Notes under the pieces: model-generated
Database searches by the model: none
What the model saw: only the letters and a program-made list of their open reading frames with translations
Told to the model about the DNA's origin: nothing
Assembly: GCF_000307105.1 (NCBI RefSeq)
Contig: NC_018645.1
Coordinates: 2,937,501 to 3,001,500 of the forward strand
Length of the DNA stretch: 64,000 bases
Direction of reading: 5' to 3'
From: Desulfobacula toluolica Tol2
GTDB taxonomy: Bacteria; Desulfobacterota; Desulfobacteria; Desulfobacterales; Desulfobacteraceae
Part shown: piece after piece, positions 8,385 through 16,482 of the stretch
How positions within the stretch are numbered: the stretch's first letter is position 1
How the letters are laid out: each line of letters begins with the position of its first letter
Position numbers and translations under genes: made by a program

Positions 8385-10118
8385 ATGGAAATTAATCATT
8401 ACGAGTTTAAATATGGCGAATTTGGAGACACCACGGGAGTTCAAATCAACTTACGCGGTTTTGATGTTCTTCGCTTCAATAATATTAGCAAAGGCACAGC
8501 CTTTACCATAGAGGAAAGGTCCAGGCTTAAACTCAGCGGTTTTCTGCCTCCAAGGGTAAAAACACTTGAAGATCAGATCAGATCAAGCCTTAAAATTGTT
8601 GATGAAAAGAAAAGTGACATTGAAAAATTCATTTATATCAGAAGTCTTTATGACAGAAATGTTGTACTGGCCCATGCCGTAATTGCAGACAATGTTACCA
8701 AATTTTTACCCATTATCTACACCCCCACAGTGGGGCTTGCCTGTCAGCAGTACTCTTCAATATACCGGGGAGCAAATGGTGTGCATTTTTATCCGGGAAA
8801 TATTGATTATGCGGAATATGTTTTGCGCAACTATACGGACCAGGATATCAGGATTGCAGTGGTAACGGACAACCAGGGAATTTTAGGTATTGGAGACCAG
8901 GGGGCCGGGGGTATCCCCATCTGCCTTGGGAAACTGATGCTCTACACTCAGGGTGCCGGCATCGCTCCCTGGCACGGCCTTCCCGTATCCCTTGACGTTG
9001 GAACCGACAATGAAGACCTGTTAAATGATCCCAACTACCTGGGCTGGCGTCACAAACGCCTCAAGGGAGAAGAATATGATGCGTTTATCAAAAAATTTGT
9101 AACTGCGTTTAAAAAGAACTTTCCCCATGCACTGTGCCAGTGGGAGGACTTTTCAAAACAGACGGCGTTTACGGTCCGGGATACATATCTGAACCACCTG
9201 ATCTCCTTTAATGATGACATTCAGGGAACCGGTTCCATTGCTCTTGCCGGAATTATTGCAGCCATGAAAGTAAAAAAAGAAAAAATGACGGATCAGGTGT
9301 ATCTGGTAAATGGTGCCGGTGCAGGCGGCATTGGTATTGCCGAACAGATCCAGGTGGAGCTTATTGCCCAGGGCATGGATGAAGCAGATGCCATTGCCCG
9401 GATTTTCACAATGGATTCAAGAGGGGTGGTCACCGCTGACAGGGATCTTGAGCCTTACAAGAAAAAATTTGCAAAAGATTCAAAAACACTTGCCTGGCTG
9501 ACATCATCTGAAGACAATACACTTTTGAATGCAGTCAAGCATGAAAAAGTAACCGTATTGATCGGAACATCAGGACAACCCGGCCTGTTTACACAACAAA
9601 TTGTTCAAGCAGTCGGTAAGAATACGGACAGACCCGTTATTCTGCCATTGAGCAATCCCACGAGCAAGGCCGAGGCCCTGCCCAAAGATGTCTACGAATG
9701 GACCAACGGTAAAGCGCTTATGGCAACGGGTTCTCCTTTTGATCCTGTTGATCACGACGGCAAAGAGTATAGAATCGGACAAATGAACAATTCATTTGTT
9801 TTCCCGGGTGTAGGGCTGGGGGTTGTGGCATCCGGTGCCACCGAAGTATTGCCGGTCTTTTTTTCAGCGGCAGCCCATGCGATTGCCGAGTTTGTCAGCG
9901 AACAAGACATTAACGACGGTATTTTGTGTCCTCCACTGGATCAGTTAAAAGAGGTCTCTTTGGAAGTTGCAAAACGAGTCGGCGCAGAAGCCATCAAGGC
10001 AGGCGTTACCAAAAAAGATTGTTTTTTCTCAAAATTCAAACACAAAAATGATCCGGAACGGCTGAACACCCTTGTGGATAAAATGCGCTGGAATCCCCAG
10101 TATTTTGACCAGATTTAA
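8385..10118 (+). CDS. maeA: NAD-dependent malic enzyme
   Basis: A 577-aa malic enzyme that oxidatively decarboxylates malate to pyruvate. It has the large-type (about 560-aa) architecture. Diagnostic features are IYTPTVGLACQQYSSIYR, VVTDNQGILGIGDQGAGG (substrate and metal region), FNDDIQGTGSIALAGI, the nucleotide-binding GAGAGGIGIAEQI, and PLSNPTSKAEALPKDVYEW. NAD preference is inferred from family membership, not from a decisive residue. It follows acnA with a 225-bp gap that contains a hairpin and A/T-rich sequence, so it probably has its own promoter. AAGGA lies about 14 bp before the ATG. Confidence 0.94.
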   Translation: MEINHYEFKYGEFGDTTGVQINLRGFDVLRFNNISKGTAFTIEERSRLKLSGFLPPRVKTLEDQIRSSLKIVDEKKSDIEKFIYIRSLYDRNVVLAHAVIADNVTKFLPIIYTPTVGLACQQYSSIYRGANGVHFYPGNIDYAEYVLRNYTDQDIRIAVVTDNQGILGIGDQGAGGIPICLGKLMLYTQGAGIAPWHGLPVSLDVGTDNEDLLNDPNYLGWRHKRLKGEEYDAFIKKFVTAFKKNFPHALCQWEDFSKQTAFTVRDTYLNHLISFNDDIQGTGSIALAGIIAAMKVKKEKMTDQVYLVNGAGAGGIGIAEQIQVELIAQGMDEADAIARIFTMDSRGVVTADRDLEPYKKKFAKDSKTLAWLTSSEDNTLLNAVKHEKVTVLIGTSGQPGLFTQQIVQAVGKNTDRPVILPLSNPTSKAEALPKDVYEWTNGKALMATGSPFDPVDHDGKEYRIGQMNNSFVFPGVGLGVVASGATEVLPVFFSAAAHAIAEFVSEQDINDGILCPPLDQLKEVSLEVAKRVGAEAIKAGVTKKDCFFSKFKHKNDPERLNTLVDKMRWNPQYFDQI

Positions 10119-10140
10119 TTTAAATTGACACCCTGCCCCT

Positions 10141-10188
10141 GCCCTGATCGGATCGGATCGGATCAAATAATAACCAGCCGGTCAGGGC
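10141..10188. terminator. Convergent-gene hairpin with GATCG repeats
   Basis: The arms GCCCTGATCGG and CCGGTCAGGGC form an 11-bp stem with one G-T wobble. The 26-nt loop contains tandem GATCG units. It lies between the convergent maeA and flagellin genes and is placed to act as a bidirectional terminator. Confidence 0.5.
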
Positions 10189-10213
10189 AAATTCATGAAT
10201 AAAAAAGAGAGTG

Positions 10214-10963
10214 CTAACCCAGAAGGGTTGCAACCCGTTGGGCATTTACATTTGCTGCCTGATTTTGTGCAAAGGATGAGGTCTTTTTGAGCAGATCCAA
10301 CTGCTTCATGTTCATCACCTCTTCTGCAATATCCACATCCCTGATCTGGGACTCCGAACTTCTTGCAGAAATTTCCTGGGTTTTCAGATTGGAAATTTCA
10401 CTCTCAACCTGATTCTGACTTGAACCCAAAGCCGACCGATAAGAGCTGACAGAATCAAGGGCCGAGTCAACAGCCTCCTGAGCCGATTCCGCTCCCTCAA
10501 GAGAAGAGAGATCAAGATCTGAAAGTTCGGCCAATCCCGGAGCATCTGAAAAAAGCGATTTACCGTTAAAAGTGGTACCCTGATAAAGATCATTTAATGA
10601 CTCAAGCGATTTTGTCACATCCTCCTGGATGGCCATTCTGCTTTCAGGAGTCTGGGCATCGGACGCTGCCTGTACCACTTTTTCACCGATTCCCTGAATA
10701 ATTTGTGTAGCCTGACCAAGAGCAGCCTCTTTGATCTGAATCATGGATATATTATCCGAAGCATTGCGGCTCAGTTGCCCTATACTATTTGCGGCACTGT
10801 TGAGGTTATTAGCCATTACCAGACCGGAAGCGTCATCTGAAGCCCGGTTAATACTTTTGCCGGATGAAATCTTTTCCAGGGATTGGTCAAAAGCATTGGA
10901 AGCCGATCGAAAGGTATTTCCGGCAGACTGACTTAAGGTATTATTATTGATGGTCAGAGACAT
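10214..10963 (-). CDS. Short flagellin
   Basis: A 249-aa flagellin consisting of little more than the conserved D0/D1 helices. The N-terminal half has SLEKISSGKSINRASDDASG and AIQEDVTKSLESLNDLYQGT, and the C-terminal half has SSESQIRDVDIAEEVMNMK and ends VNAQRVATLLG. The surface-exposed variable region is almost absent, which is shorter than a typical 270-500-aa flagellin. A consensus AGGAGGTG precedes the ATG. No other flagellar gene is in the window, so it stands alone between maeA and pbpC. It should be exported through the flagellar type III apparatus and form filament, possibly as a minor flagellin. Confidence 0.9.
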   Translation of the reverse strand: MSLTINNNTLSQSAGNTFRSASNAFDQSLEKISSGKSINRASDDASGLVMANNLNSAANSIGQLSRNASDNISMIQIKEAALGQATQIIQGIGEKVVQAASDAQTPESRMAIQEDVTKSLESLNDLYQGTTFNGKSLFSDAPGLAELSDLDLSSLEGAESAQEAVDSALDSVSSYRSALGSSQNQVESEISNLKTQEISARSSESQIRDVDIAEEVMNMKQLDLLKKTSSFAQNQAANVNAQRVATLLG

Positions 10964-11069
10964 TGCACCTCCGTTTATATTATGTTTTATCCCACGCTGT
11001 TAATGCTGAAAACTTGTCATAACATAACCCGGCTCCACCACCCATGTCAATATTGATAATTACTATTGG

Positions 11070-13400
11070 CTAATCCATAGATATCACCTCAAAATCAATC
11101 ACATCAAAGCTGCCTGCTTCATCTGCTACTGACAATTGATAGGTGCCGGGCAGCGGCATGGGCAAAACACCGGCGCTGCCGGGGTTGATAACAGCCACCA
11201 ACTTTTTGTTTAAAAACCAGTAATATTTTCCCTGGCCACCCAACGCTGTTATGGGGATGGACGGAGGGGTAGCCTGACCCGGCGGGCGGGTTAAAATGCT
11301 GTTATTGAACACTGAGGTGATCTGTACGGGGTTGCCGGGGAAGCTTGCAAGATCAGGGCATTTTTGTGATGGCGGCGCAATCAGTTTGTTCCTTCGCCAT
11401 GAAGGAGGCAACCAGGGTTCAGCACCTTGCGGCCACACCCCGATGCGAATTTTTTTGATTCCCCCGCATGACGGCTGTGCCCTGTTGCCGTTTTCATCAA
11501 TCCAGAATGTTTTTAAAAGAGGGTCAAACCCCCTGGTTGCAGAATTTAAGGTTAAGGGTATCTGGTTGTCCAATATCCATGCATCATGCTGAACAAAGCA
11601 ATTTGTTATTGTCCGGGTTTTCGCCGACCCCAACGGCCAGCAGATTTTTATCGGTTGAACACTTGACGGCGGTTTTTTGATAAAATCAGTGAGCGGCAGG
11701 CTTTCAAAAATCCTGCGAAGCAGAGGAATGGCTGTCACGGCACCATATTGTCCCGGACAAGGAGAGCCGTCCGGTCTTCCCACCCAGACACCGGCCACAT
11801 AATCTCCCATGATGCCAAGGGCCCAGGCATCCCTGAACCCGTAACTTGTGCCGGTTTTCCAGGCCATGGGAATATGTCCTGACAACCGGTTGATGCCTTC
11901 AAATCCGGGCATGGGTTGCGCCAGGATTTTACTGATAATCCAGGCCGCACCCGGTGACATCAGGTATCGTTCCTGATCCGCATCTTGATCCGCATCTTGT
12001 TTTAACAGTTTTGGTTTTCCCGTAATGCCGTCCCTGGCAAGGCCGGTATACAGCGTCACCAATGATTCCAAGTTGGTGCCCGCCCCTCCCAGTATGATAC
12101 TCAGGTTGGGTTTGCCGGACAGTTTTATCCGGGCACCGGCATTGATCAGGCGGTCGTAAAATTTTTGGGGGCCATACGCCTCCAGCACCTGGACAGCCGG
12201 AACATTTAATGACAATCTCAATGCCCTGGCCACGGTGACAGGCCCTGAAAACCCTTTGGAAAAATTGCCGGGTTCGTATTCTTTTTGAAACCGAGGGGTA
12301 TCCAGCAGCAGGGAGTGGGAATGGATCAGGCCTTCATCCATGGCAAGGCCGTACAAAAACGGTTTCAAAGTTGAGCCCGGCGACCGTATGGCACGGACCA
12401 TATCCACATGGCCCTTTCGCTTTGTGCTAAAAAAATCAGCCGACCCCACATAAGCCTGCACTTCAAGAGTTTTATAATTTACGACCAGGGCGGCTGCCGA
12501 TTGTTCGTCTGAAAGTCCTGCAACATAGTCCCTGACAATATCTTCGGTTTGGATTTGAAGATCATAGTCCAGTGTGGTCGTTTTTTTTGATGACGGGTTG
12601 TCGGTGCCAAAATACAATCGTCGTGATGCCAGGGGGGCGGTCATGGGAGGGACAAAGCGCAGCGCAGCCACGGGTTCTTTTTTGGCCGCCCTTACCTGTT
12701 CGTTGGTCCACACCTTAAAAAACGCCATTCGATCCAGCACTTTATCCCTGGCTTTTCGCGCCCGTTCCGGATGCCGGTCAGGCCTGTAAAAACTGGGTGC
12801 CTGGGGTAATACAGCCAGAAGAGCGGCTTCTGCACAAGACAATTCCATGGCCTGTTTTCCAAGCCAGGAAAAGCATGCGGTCTGCACCCCTTCAATGTTG
12901 GAGCCAAACGGTGCCAAATTCAAATAAAGCGTCATTATCTGGTCTTTGGTCAGGTGAATTTCCAGCTGAAATGCCCGAAGCATTTGTAAAATTTTCCCGG
13001 CCAGGGTTCTTTGATTGGGATGCAGCAGTCTTGCCACCTGCATGGTCAAAGTAGAACCACCGGACACAATTTTACCGGCAGCTATATTTTGAAAACAGGC
13101 CCGGATAAAAGCGAATGGGTTTACACCTGGATGGCTGTAAAACCACCGGTCTTCATAGGTCAACAACGCCTGAAGGTACAAAGGGGATACGTCTGTCAGG
13201 TCTGTCGGATACCGCCATACCCCGTTTTTATCTGCAAATGCGCGAAGGGGTGTGCCGTCTTTTGCCGTAATCAAGGTTGAACAGGTCTTTGTTTTTAAAT
13301 TCAGCGGATAGATCCTGTCCAGTCCAGACAGACAAACAATAACGACCGCACTTGCTAAGCAAACGGAGACAACGCAGTATTTAACGTGTCGGCTTTTCAC
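11070..13400 (-). CDS. pbpC: Penicillin-binding protein 1C
   Basis: A 776-aa bifunctional peptidoglycan synthase of the PbpC class. It has an N-terminal membrane anchor (about residues 8-27), a GT51 glycosyltransferase domain with the catalytic Glu in TYEDRWFYSHPGVN (E83) and SGGSTLTMQVARLL, a transpeptidase domain with the active-site serine in RSPGSTLKPF, SLN, and KTGTS, and a C-terminal PBP1C domain of about 90 residues. In many proteobacteria pbpC is directly downstream of the alpha-2-macroglobulin gene, which protects the periplasm. Here that gene ends at 16483 on the same strand and about 3 kb of accessory genes lie between. Confidence 0.95.
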   Translation of the reverse strand: MKSRHVKYCVVSVCLASAVVIVCLSGLDRIYPLNLKTKTCSTLITAKDGTPLRAFADKNGVWRYPTDLTDVSPLYLQALLTYEDRWFYSHPGVNPFAFIRACFQNIAAGKIVSGGSTLTMQVARLLHPNQRTLAGKILQMLRAFQLEIHLTKDQIMTLYLNLAPFGSNIEGVQTACFSWLGKQAMELSCAEAALLAVLPQAPSFYRPDRHPERARKARDKVLDRMAFFKVWTNEQVRAAKKEPVAALRFVPPMTAPLASRRLYFGTDNPSSKKTTTLDYDLQIQTEDIVRDYVAGLSDEQSAAALVVNYKTLEVQAYVGSADFFSTKRKGHVDMVRAIRSPGSTLKPFLYGLAMDEGLIHSHSLLLDTPRFQKEYEPGNFSKGFSGPVTVARALRLSLNVPAVQVLEAYGPQKFYDRLINAGARIKLSGKPNLSIILGGAGTNLESLVTLYTGLARDGITGKPKLLKQDADQDADQERYLMSPGAAWIISKILAQPMPGFEGINRLSGHIPMAWKTGTSYGFRDAWALGIMGDYVAGVWVGRPDGSPCPGQYGAVTAIPLLRRIFESLPLTDFIKKPPSSVQPIKICWPLGSAKTRTITNCFVQHDAWILDNQIPLTLNSATRGFDPLLKTFWIDENGNRAQPSCGGIKKIRIGVWPQGAEPWLPPSWRRNKLIAPPSQKCPDLASFPGNPVQITSVFNNSILTRPPGQATPPSIPITALGGQGKYYWFLNKKLVAVINPGSAGVLPMPLPGTYQLSVADEAGSFDVIDFEVISMD

Positions 13401-13454
13401 TATCAGGTTTTTTCATATCTTTTTTAAACTGTTTTGTGACCTGTAATGTTGACA

Positions 13455-13715
13455 TTAAATTCCCAGGTCATCGTATAAGTTGGAAGGACTTCTATATTCA
13501 TCCAGATCCTTATCTTTCATAGCAGCAACAGAAACATCATTGAGTTTTTTCTCTGGTATCTTAACAGGAAAAGGAAGACCGTTTTGAAAGGTTATCTGTT
13601 TATAAAAAACACTAATTGCTTGAGATGGGGTTAAGCCCAAAGACGCCAATATGTTTTCAGCATTACTTTTCAATTCAGCATCCATTCGAACTGATATGGT
13701 CGTAGTTTTAGCCAT
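13455..13715 (-). CDS. RelB/DinJ-family antitoxin without visible toxin partner
   Basis: An 86-aa protein starting TTTISVRMDAELKSNAENIL, followed by GLTPSQAISVFYKQI and NGLPFPVKIP. This is the ribbon-helix-helix plus toxin-binding tail pattern of RelB/DinJ antitoxins. Partner toxins (RelE/YafQ) usually lie immediately downstream, but there are only 54 bp before pbpC, so the toxin has been lost or never came along. It lies between pbpC and the DGR-target FGE segment. Confidence 0.82.
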   Translation of the reverse strand: MAKTTTISVRMDAELKSNAENILASLGLTPSQAISVFYKQITFQNGLPFPVKIPEKKLNDVSVAAMKDKDLDEYRSPSNLYDDLGI

Positions 13716-13736
13716 TATATCCTCGCTATTATTTAT

Positions 13737-13777
13737 TGTCTATTTGTTATACTTTGAGAACACAATGAATAGACAAA
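13737..13777. promoter_or_regulatory. Inverted repeat upstream of the RelB-like gene
   Basis: Perfect 9-bp arms (TTGTCTATT / AATAGACAA) separated by 23 bp lie just upstream of the antitoxin start at 13715. Antitoxins of this family autorepress through such sites, so this is a candidate operator. Confidence 0.45.
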
Positions 13778-13793
13778 TTAATAAAAAAATTTT

Positions 13794-13880
13794 AAGCGCC
13801 CAGCACGCATCCGGATCATGATGCCCCGACCCTTCCGCTGCTGCGCCTGCTCCAGGGTACGGGCCATCCTGACCGGATGC
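13794..13880 (-). repeat. Hairpin-forming 3' flank of DGR target (copy 1)
   Basis: Downstream of the FGE segment lies a region with outer arms GCATCCGG (13807-13814) and CCGGATGC (13873-13880), extended by imperfect pairing. It begins with AAGCGCCC at 13794. About 100 bp here match the sequence downstream of the paralogue at 46156-46243 almost base for base. DGR targets are known to have hairpin or cruciform elements after the variable repeat that aid retrohoming; this element is at the right place but larger than the described ones. Confidence 0.55.
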
Positions 13881-13901
13881 TTTGACCGCCCTGTCCTGTT
13901 T

Positions 13902-14036
13902 CTACTGCCGGACTTGGGGAAGACAGAGCCGAAAACCCAGGTCACCGTTGCGGTAATCAGCAGAATCCCCGAAACGGTTCGCCGCACGAACGCTCCCGCG
14001 GTCGTTGCACCAGCCACCGCCACGGCACACGCGGGA
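13902..14036 (-). repeat. Putative DGR variable repeat VR1
   Basis: A 135-bp segment ending at the stop codon of the FGE ORF. It aligns without gaps to 46263-46397. The first 27 bp and last 39 bp (coding strand) are identical between the copies. The central 69 bp (13941-14009) differ at 18 positions. Codon pairs that differ (copy 1/copy 2) are tgc/ctc, aac/ggc, gac/agc, cgc/ccc, agc/ggc, gtt/gtg, aac/tac, ttc/gac, tac/agc, aac/ctc, ggt/agt, gac/ggc. Ten of these twelve codons end in C in both copies. This is what adenine-directed mutagenesis of AAC-rich template codons produces. Confidence 0.82.
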
Positions 14037-14363
14037 AACTCCACCGGAAGTCACCGCAGGATTATTGCGTCCGTGTTTTGAATAAGCCTTTTTATCATAC
14101 ACATCTTCGCACCATTCCCATACATTGCCGCTCATGTCAAAAATGCCAAGGCCATTGGAAGCTTTCGTACCCACTTTATGAGTTTTGTATCCGCTGTTGG
14201 CATCATACCATGCCACAGCATCTGCATCATTTCCACCGGCATAGGTCTGATCCTTTCCTCCGCTTCTGGCAGCATATTCCCACTGGGCTTCCGTGGGCAG
14301 CTTGAATGTATTGCCGGACTGTTGATTAAGCTTTGTAATAAACTTTTTGCTATCATCATACAT
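13902..14363 (-). pseudogene. FGE-sulfatase (C-type-lectin fold) domain, detached C-terminal half of caspase/FGE protein, DGR target
   Basis: A 153-aa ORF from ATG 14363 to stop 13902 encodes the C-terminal part of a formylglycine-generating-enzyme-type domain: FKLPTEAQWEYAARSGG, GLGIFDMSGNVWEWCEDVYD, VCRGGGW, then the variable segment and GFRLCLPQVRQ. The intact paralogue (46263-48449) carries this domain fused behind caspase and PEGA domains. Here a deletion of roughly 245 codons plus a frameshift separates it from the caspase ORF. The ATG overlaps the caspase stop by 8 bp, so coupled translation as a split protein is possible. The catalytic cysteines of true FGE are not evident; this family generally serves as a display scaffold. 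Confidence 0.72.
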
Positions 14364-15411
14364 AATCTTTAAGCCTTGCCATAAAATTGTATGTGCCCGG
14401 ATCAAGATCCAATGGAGAAATACCTTTAAACCTGTTATCTACAAAGATATCCGCTCCTTCAGGATCGGATATAATGCTCAATTTCCCTTTGCTGCCGCCA
14501 ATAACATCAGGTGTGGTAATTGTGGTGGTGCCCTGAGCAACAAAAATAAATTCCCCGCCCATGTCTCCGGTTCCTTTGATCGGATTACACAGAGGCGATT
14601 GATCGGAATTGTTGGTAATAATCGGGGCAATGTCCGTGTAGATCTCCCGGGTGGAAATATAGGGTTTTGTATTCTTTTCAAGTTTTTTGATCAATTGATA
14701 CGCAAATACTGAATGCCCGGCGCTCCCGGAATCCGAAACCGGGGTTTTATTGCCCGAGGTCATGCCCCACCGGCTCTTTTCATTATATAAATTAAGATAA
14801 TATTTATCATCTATCACAGTGGGCATGGCCCTGGCCCGGCCAAACAGGGTGCCGGAATAACATGAATCCGAAATCAACAGCACATGCTTTGATTTCATGC
14901 TTTTCATTACTTTTTGCACCAGGGTATTATCCAGGTATGTGACAGGATTTCCGCCTTTGGCATCCACCGGTATCCACCAGCCGTCATTCAACGTCCTGTC
15001 AATATCACCATGACCCGCATAATAAATAAGGACACTGTCTTCGGGTTCTGCCGTATGGGTGATTTTCCTTAAAGCAGTATAAATGGCTTCTTTGGTGGCT
15101 TTTTTATCCAGCAGCAGATCTGTTTTCCTGTTTATTTTAAACCCATACCGATTTTCCAGAACGTCTGCCATTGCCTTTGCATCGTTTAAAGGGGTTTTCA
15201 GATCATTAATTTCAGGATCCTCATAATTTTGGATACCGATGATCAGGGCCCGATAAACACCTATTTTTCCGCTCTTATGATTCAGGCTTGATGTGTTTCT
15301 GATAACAGACCGGTTGTCCTGACCGAAGCAGATGCCCTGGAAAGGGAATATGAATACGATAATTATTATGGAGAGTATGGAATAAAAACATTTCATCTTG
15401 TTTATCTTCAT
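14356..15411 (-). pseudogene. Caspase-family (C14) protease with truncated PEGA domain, N-terminal half of split caspase/FGE gene
   Basis: A secreted caspase-fold protease of 351 aa. It has a signal peptide (residues 1 to about 31), YRALIIGIQNY, IYYAGHGDIDR with the catalytic His, and LLISDSCYSGT with the catalytic Cys. A PEGA domain begins at GKLSIISDPEGADIFVDN but stops after about 45 residues. The sequence is very close to residues 1-345 of the intact paralogue at 46263-48449. An ATG at 15450 is possible, but 15411 matches the paralogue start and has AAGGA upstream. A promoter motif shared with the sigma-factor locus lies at 15476-15486. The catalytic dyad is intact, so the product may still be active. 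Confidence 0.8.
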
Positions 15412-15475
15412 CCTTTTTTTAAAAGACATGCCCTGTTTTGCCGCCTTCATGCCGTTGCCCCTGACTATGATTTGT

Positions 15476-15486
15476 TTAGACGGACA
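15476..15486 (-). promoter_or_regulatory. TGTCCGTCTAA promoter-like motif
   Basis: On the minus strand this reads TGTCCGTCTAA, with an A-rich purine block (AAAAAGAG) 15 bp upstream. It lies 65 bp before the ATG at 15411. The same motif is found before the intact paralogue and several other genes of the accessory locus. Confidence 0.55.
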
Positions 15487-15604
15487 TGGGGCAATTATAG
15501 TCTCTTTTTATATCTAACAGGATGGGGTGTTTCAAGTAATATTTGACTTTTATAAAATCACGGCACAAATCTCGTTTAAGATGGTTCAGACATTGATGCT
15601 ACTC

Positions 15605-15634
15605 TTGACCTCATATATCAAAACAACGTATAAA
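15605..15634 (+). promoter_or_regulatory. Promoter of higBA-like pair
   Basis: TTGACC and TATAAA are separated by 18 bp. The -10 box ends only 6 bp before the ATG of the toxin gene, so transcription should start at or next to the start codon and give a leaderless mRNA. No Shine-Dalgarno sequence is present. Confidence 0.55.
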
Positions 15635-15640
15635 TAAACT

Positions 15641-15913
15641 ATGAATCAGGTAGTCATCGGCAAAAAGGCCCGAAAACAACTTAAAAAGCTCCCTTTACAC
15701 ATTGTGGCTAAACTTCAAAGATGGGCGGAAGACATTGAAGAATTTGGAATTAAAGAAATCAGGAAAATATCTGGTTATCATGATGAACCTTTGCATGGTG
15801 ACAGGAAAAACCAGCGGTCAATCCGGTTGTCCAAAGCATACAGGGCTTTGTACATTGAATATAAAAACAGTATTATCATTGAAATAATAGAGGTAAACAA
15901 ACATGAATACTGA
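15641..15913 (+). CDS. HigB-like (RelE/ParE superfamily) toxin
   Basis: A 90-aa basic protein with KKARKQLKKLP, the central GYHDEPLHGDRKNQRSIRLS and YRALYIEYKN. These match HigB/RelE-type mRNA interferases that cut translated mRNA on the ribosome. The toxin gene precedes the antitoxin gene, the order typical for higBA, and overlaps it by 11 bp. It lies divergently from the split caspase gene, within the insert between pbpC and the alpha-2-macroglobulin gene. Substrate and activity are inferred from family. Confidence 0.85.
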   Translation: MNQVVIGKKARKQLKKLPLHIVAKLQRWAEDIEEFGIKEIRKISGYHDEPLHGDRKNQRSIRLSKAYRALYIEYKNSIIIEIIEVNKHEY

Positions 15914-16202
15914 AAAATACGGCACCAAAGAAATGGAAAGAGATTTCGGTCCGATTACTTTCGGACGCGCTCTTTGGTCCTATAGGAAATGTGAAGAGAT
16001 TTCACAAAAAGATTTTGCATTGATAATAGGGATATCCACACAAGCTCTTTGTGATATCGAAAAAGGACGCCGCATTCCCTCTCCAAAAAGAGCCGCCAAA
16101 ATTGCGAATCAGATAGGAGAACCGGAAAAATTGTGGATCAGGCTTGCGTTTCAGGACATGTTAAGAAAAGAACAGCTTGATTATACAGTTTCGGTTGCAT
16201 AA
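15903..16202 (+). CDS. HigA-like antitoxin (XRE-type HTH)
   Basis: A 99-aa protein with a helix-turn-helix at about residues 30-70 (EISQKDFALIIGISTQALCDIEKGRRIPSP, abbreviated QKDFALIIGIS to CDIEKGRR). It overlaps the toxin gene by 11 bp, so the two are co-translated. It should neutralise the toxin and repress the shared promoter. The 280 bp after its stop hold no gene that I can support. Confidence 0.88.
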   Translation: MNTEKYGTKEMERDFGPITFGRALWSYRKCEEISQKDFALIIGISTQALCDIEKGRRIPSPKRAAKIANQIGEPEKLWIRLAFQDMLRKEQLDYTVSVA

Positions 16203-16482
16203 TTAATGCGGATTGCTCGTATTGTATTTTTTTATATAAAAATCTTAAAAAATTCATACAGAAACTTTCAATCTTTGCTGTGAGCAAACCAGGGTGAATT
16301 CTCCAAGCCTTCACCAGATTATAACCTTCAATTCCATACACGCAGTCGGTAATCAGGTCAGTTTACAAGTTTTCTCACATTCCGGCATTTTGGAAAATAT
16401 TGCAGGGTACTGACAGCGTCGTAAATTTTGTTTTGAATCTCCCGGATAAGGAGAGTGCCTGGTTCTCGCATCATGGGACATA

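Noticed and set aside
10981-11040. Sigma-28-type promoter for the flagellin gene
   Set aside because: ACAAGTTT and GGGATAA are present upstream but the spacing is about 4 bp too long, so the match is not convincing.
13794-13880. The hairpin as an integron attC site
   Set aside because: The conserved GTTRRRY/RYYYAAC ends are absent and no integrase gene is in the window.
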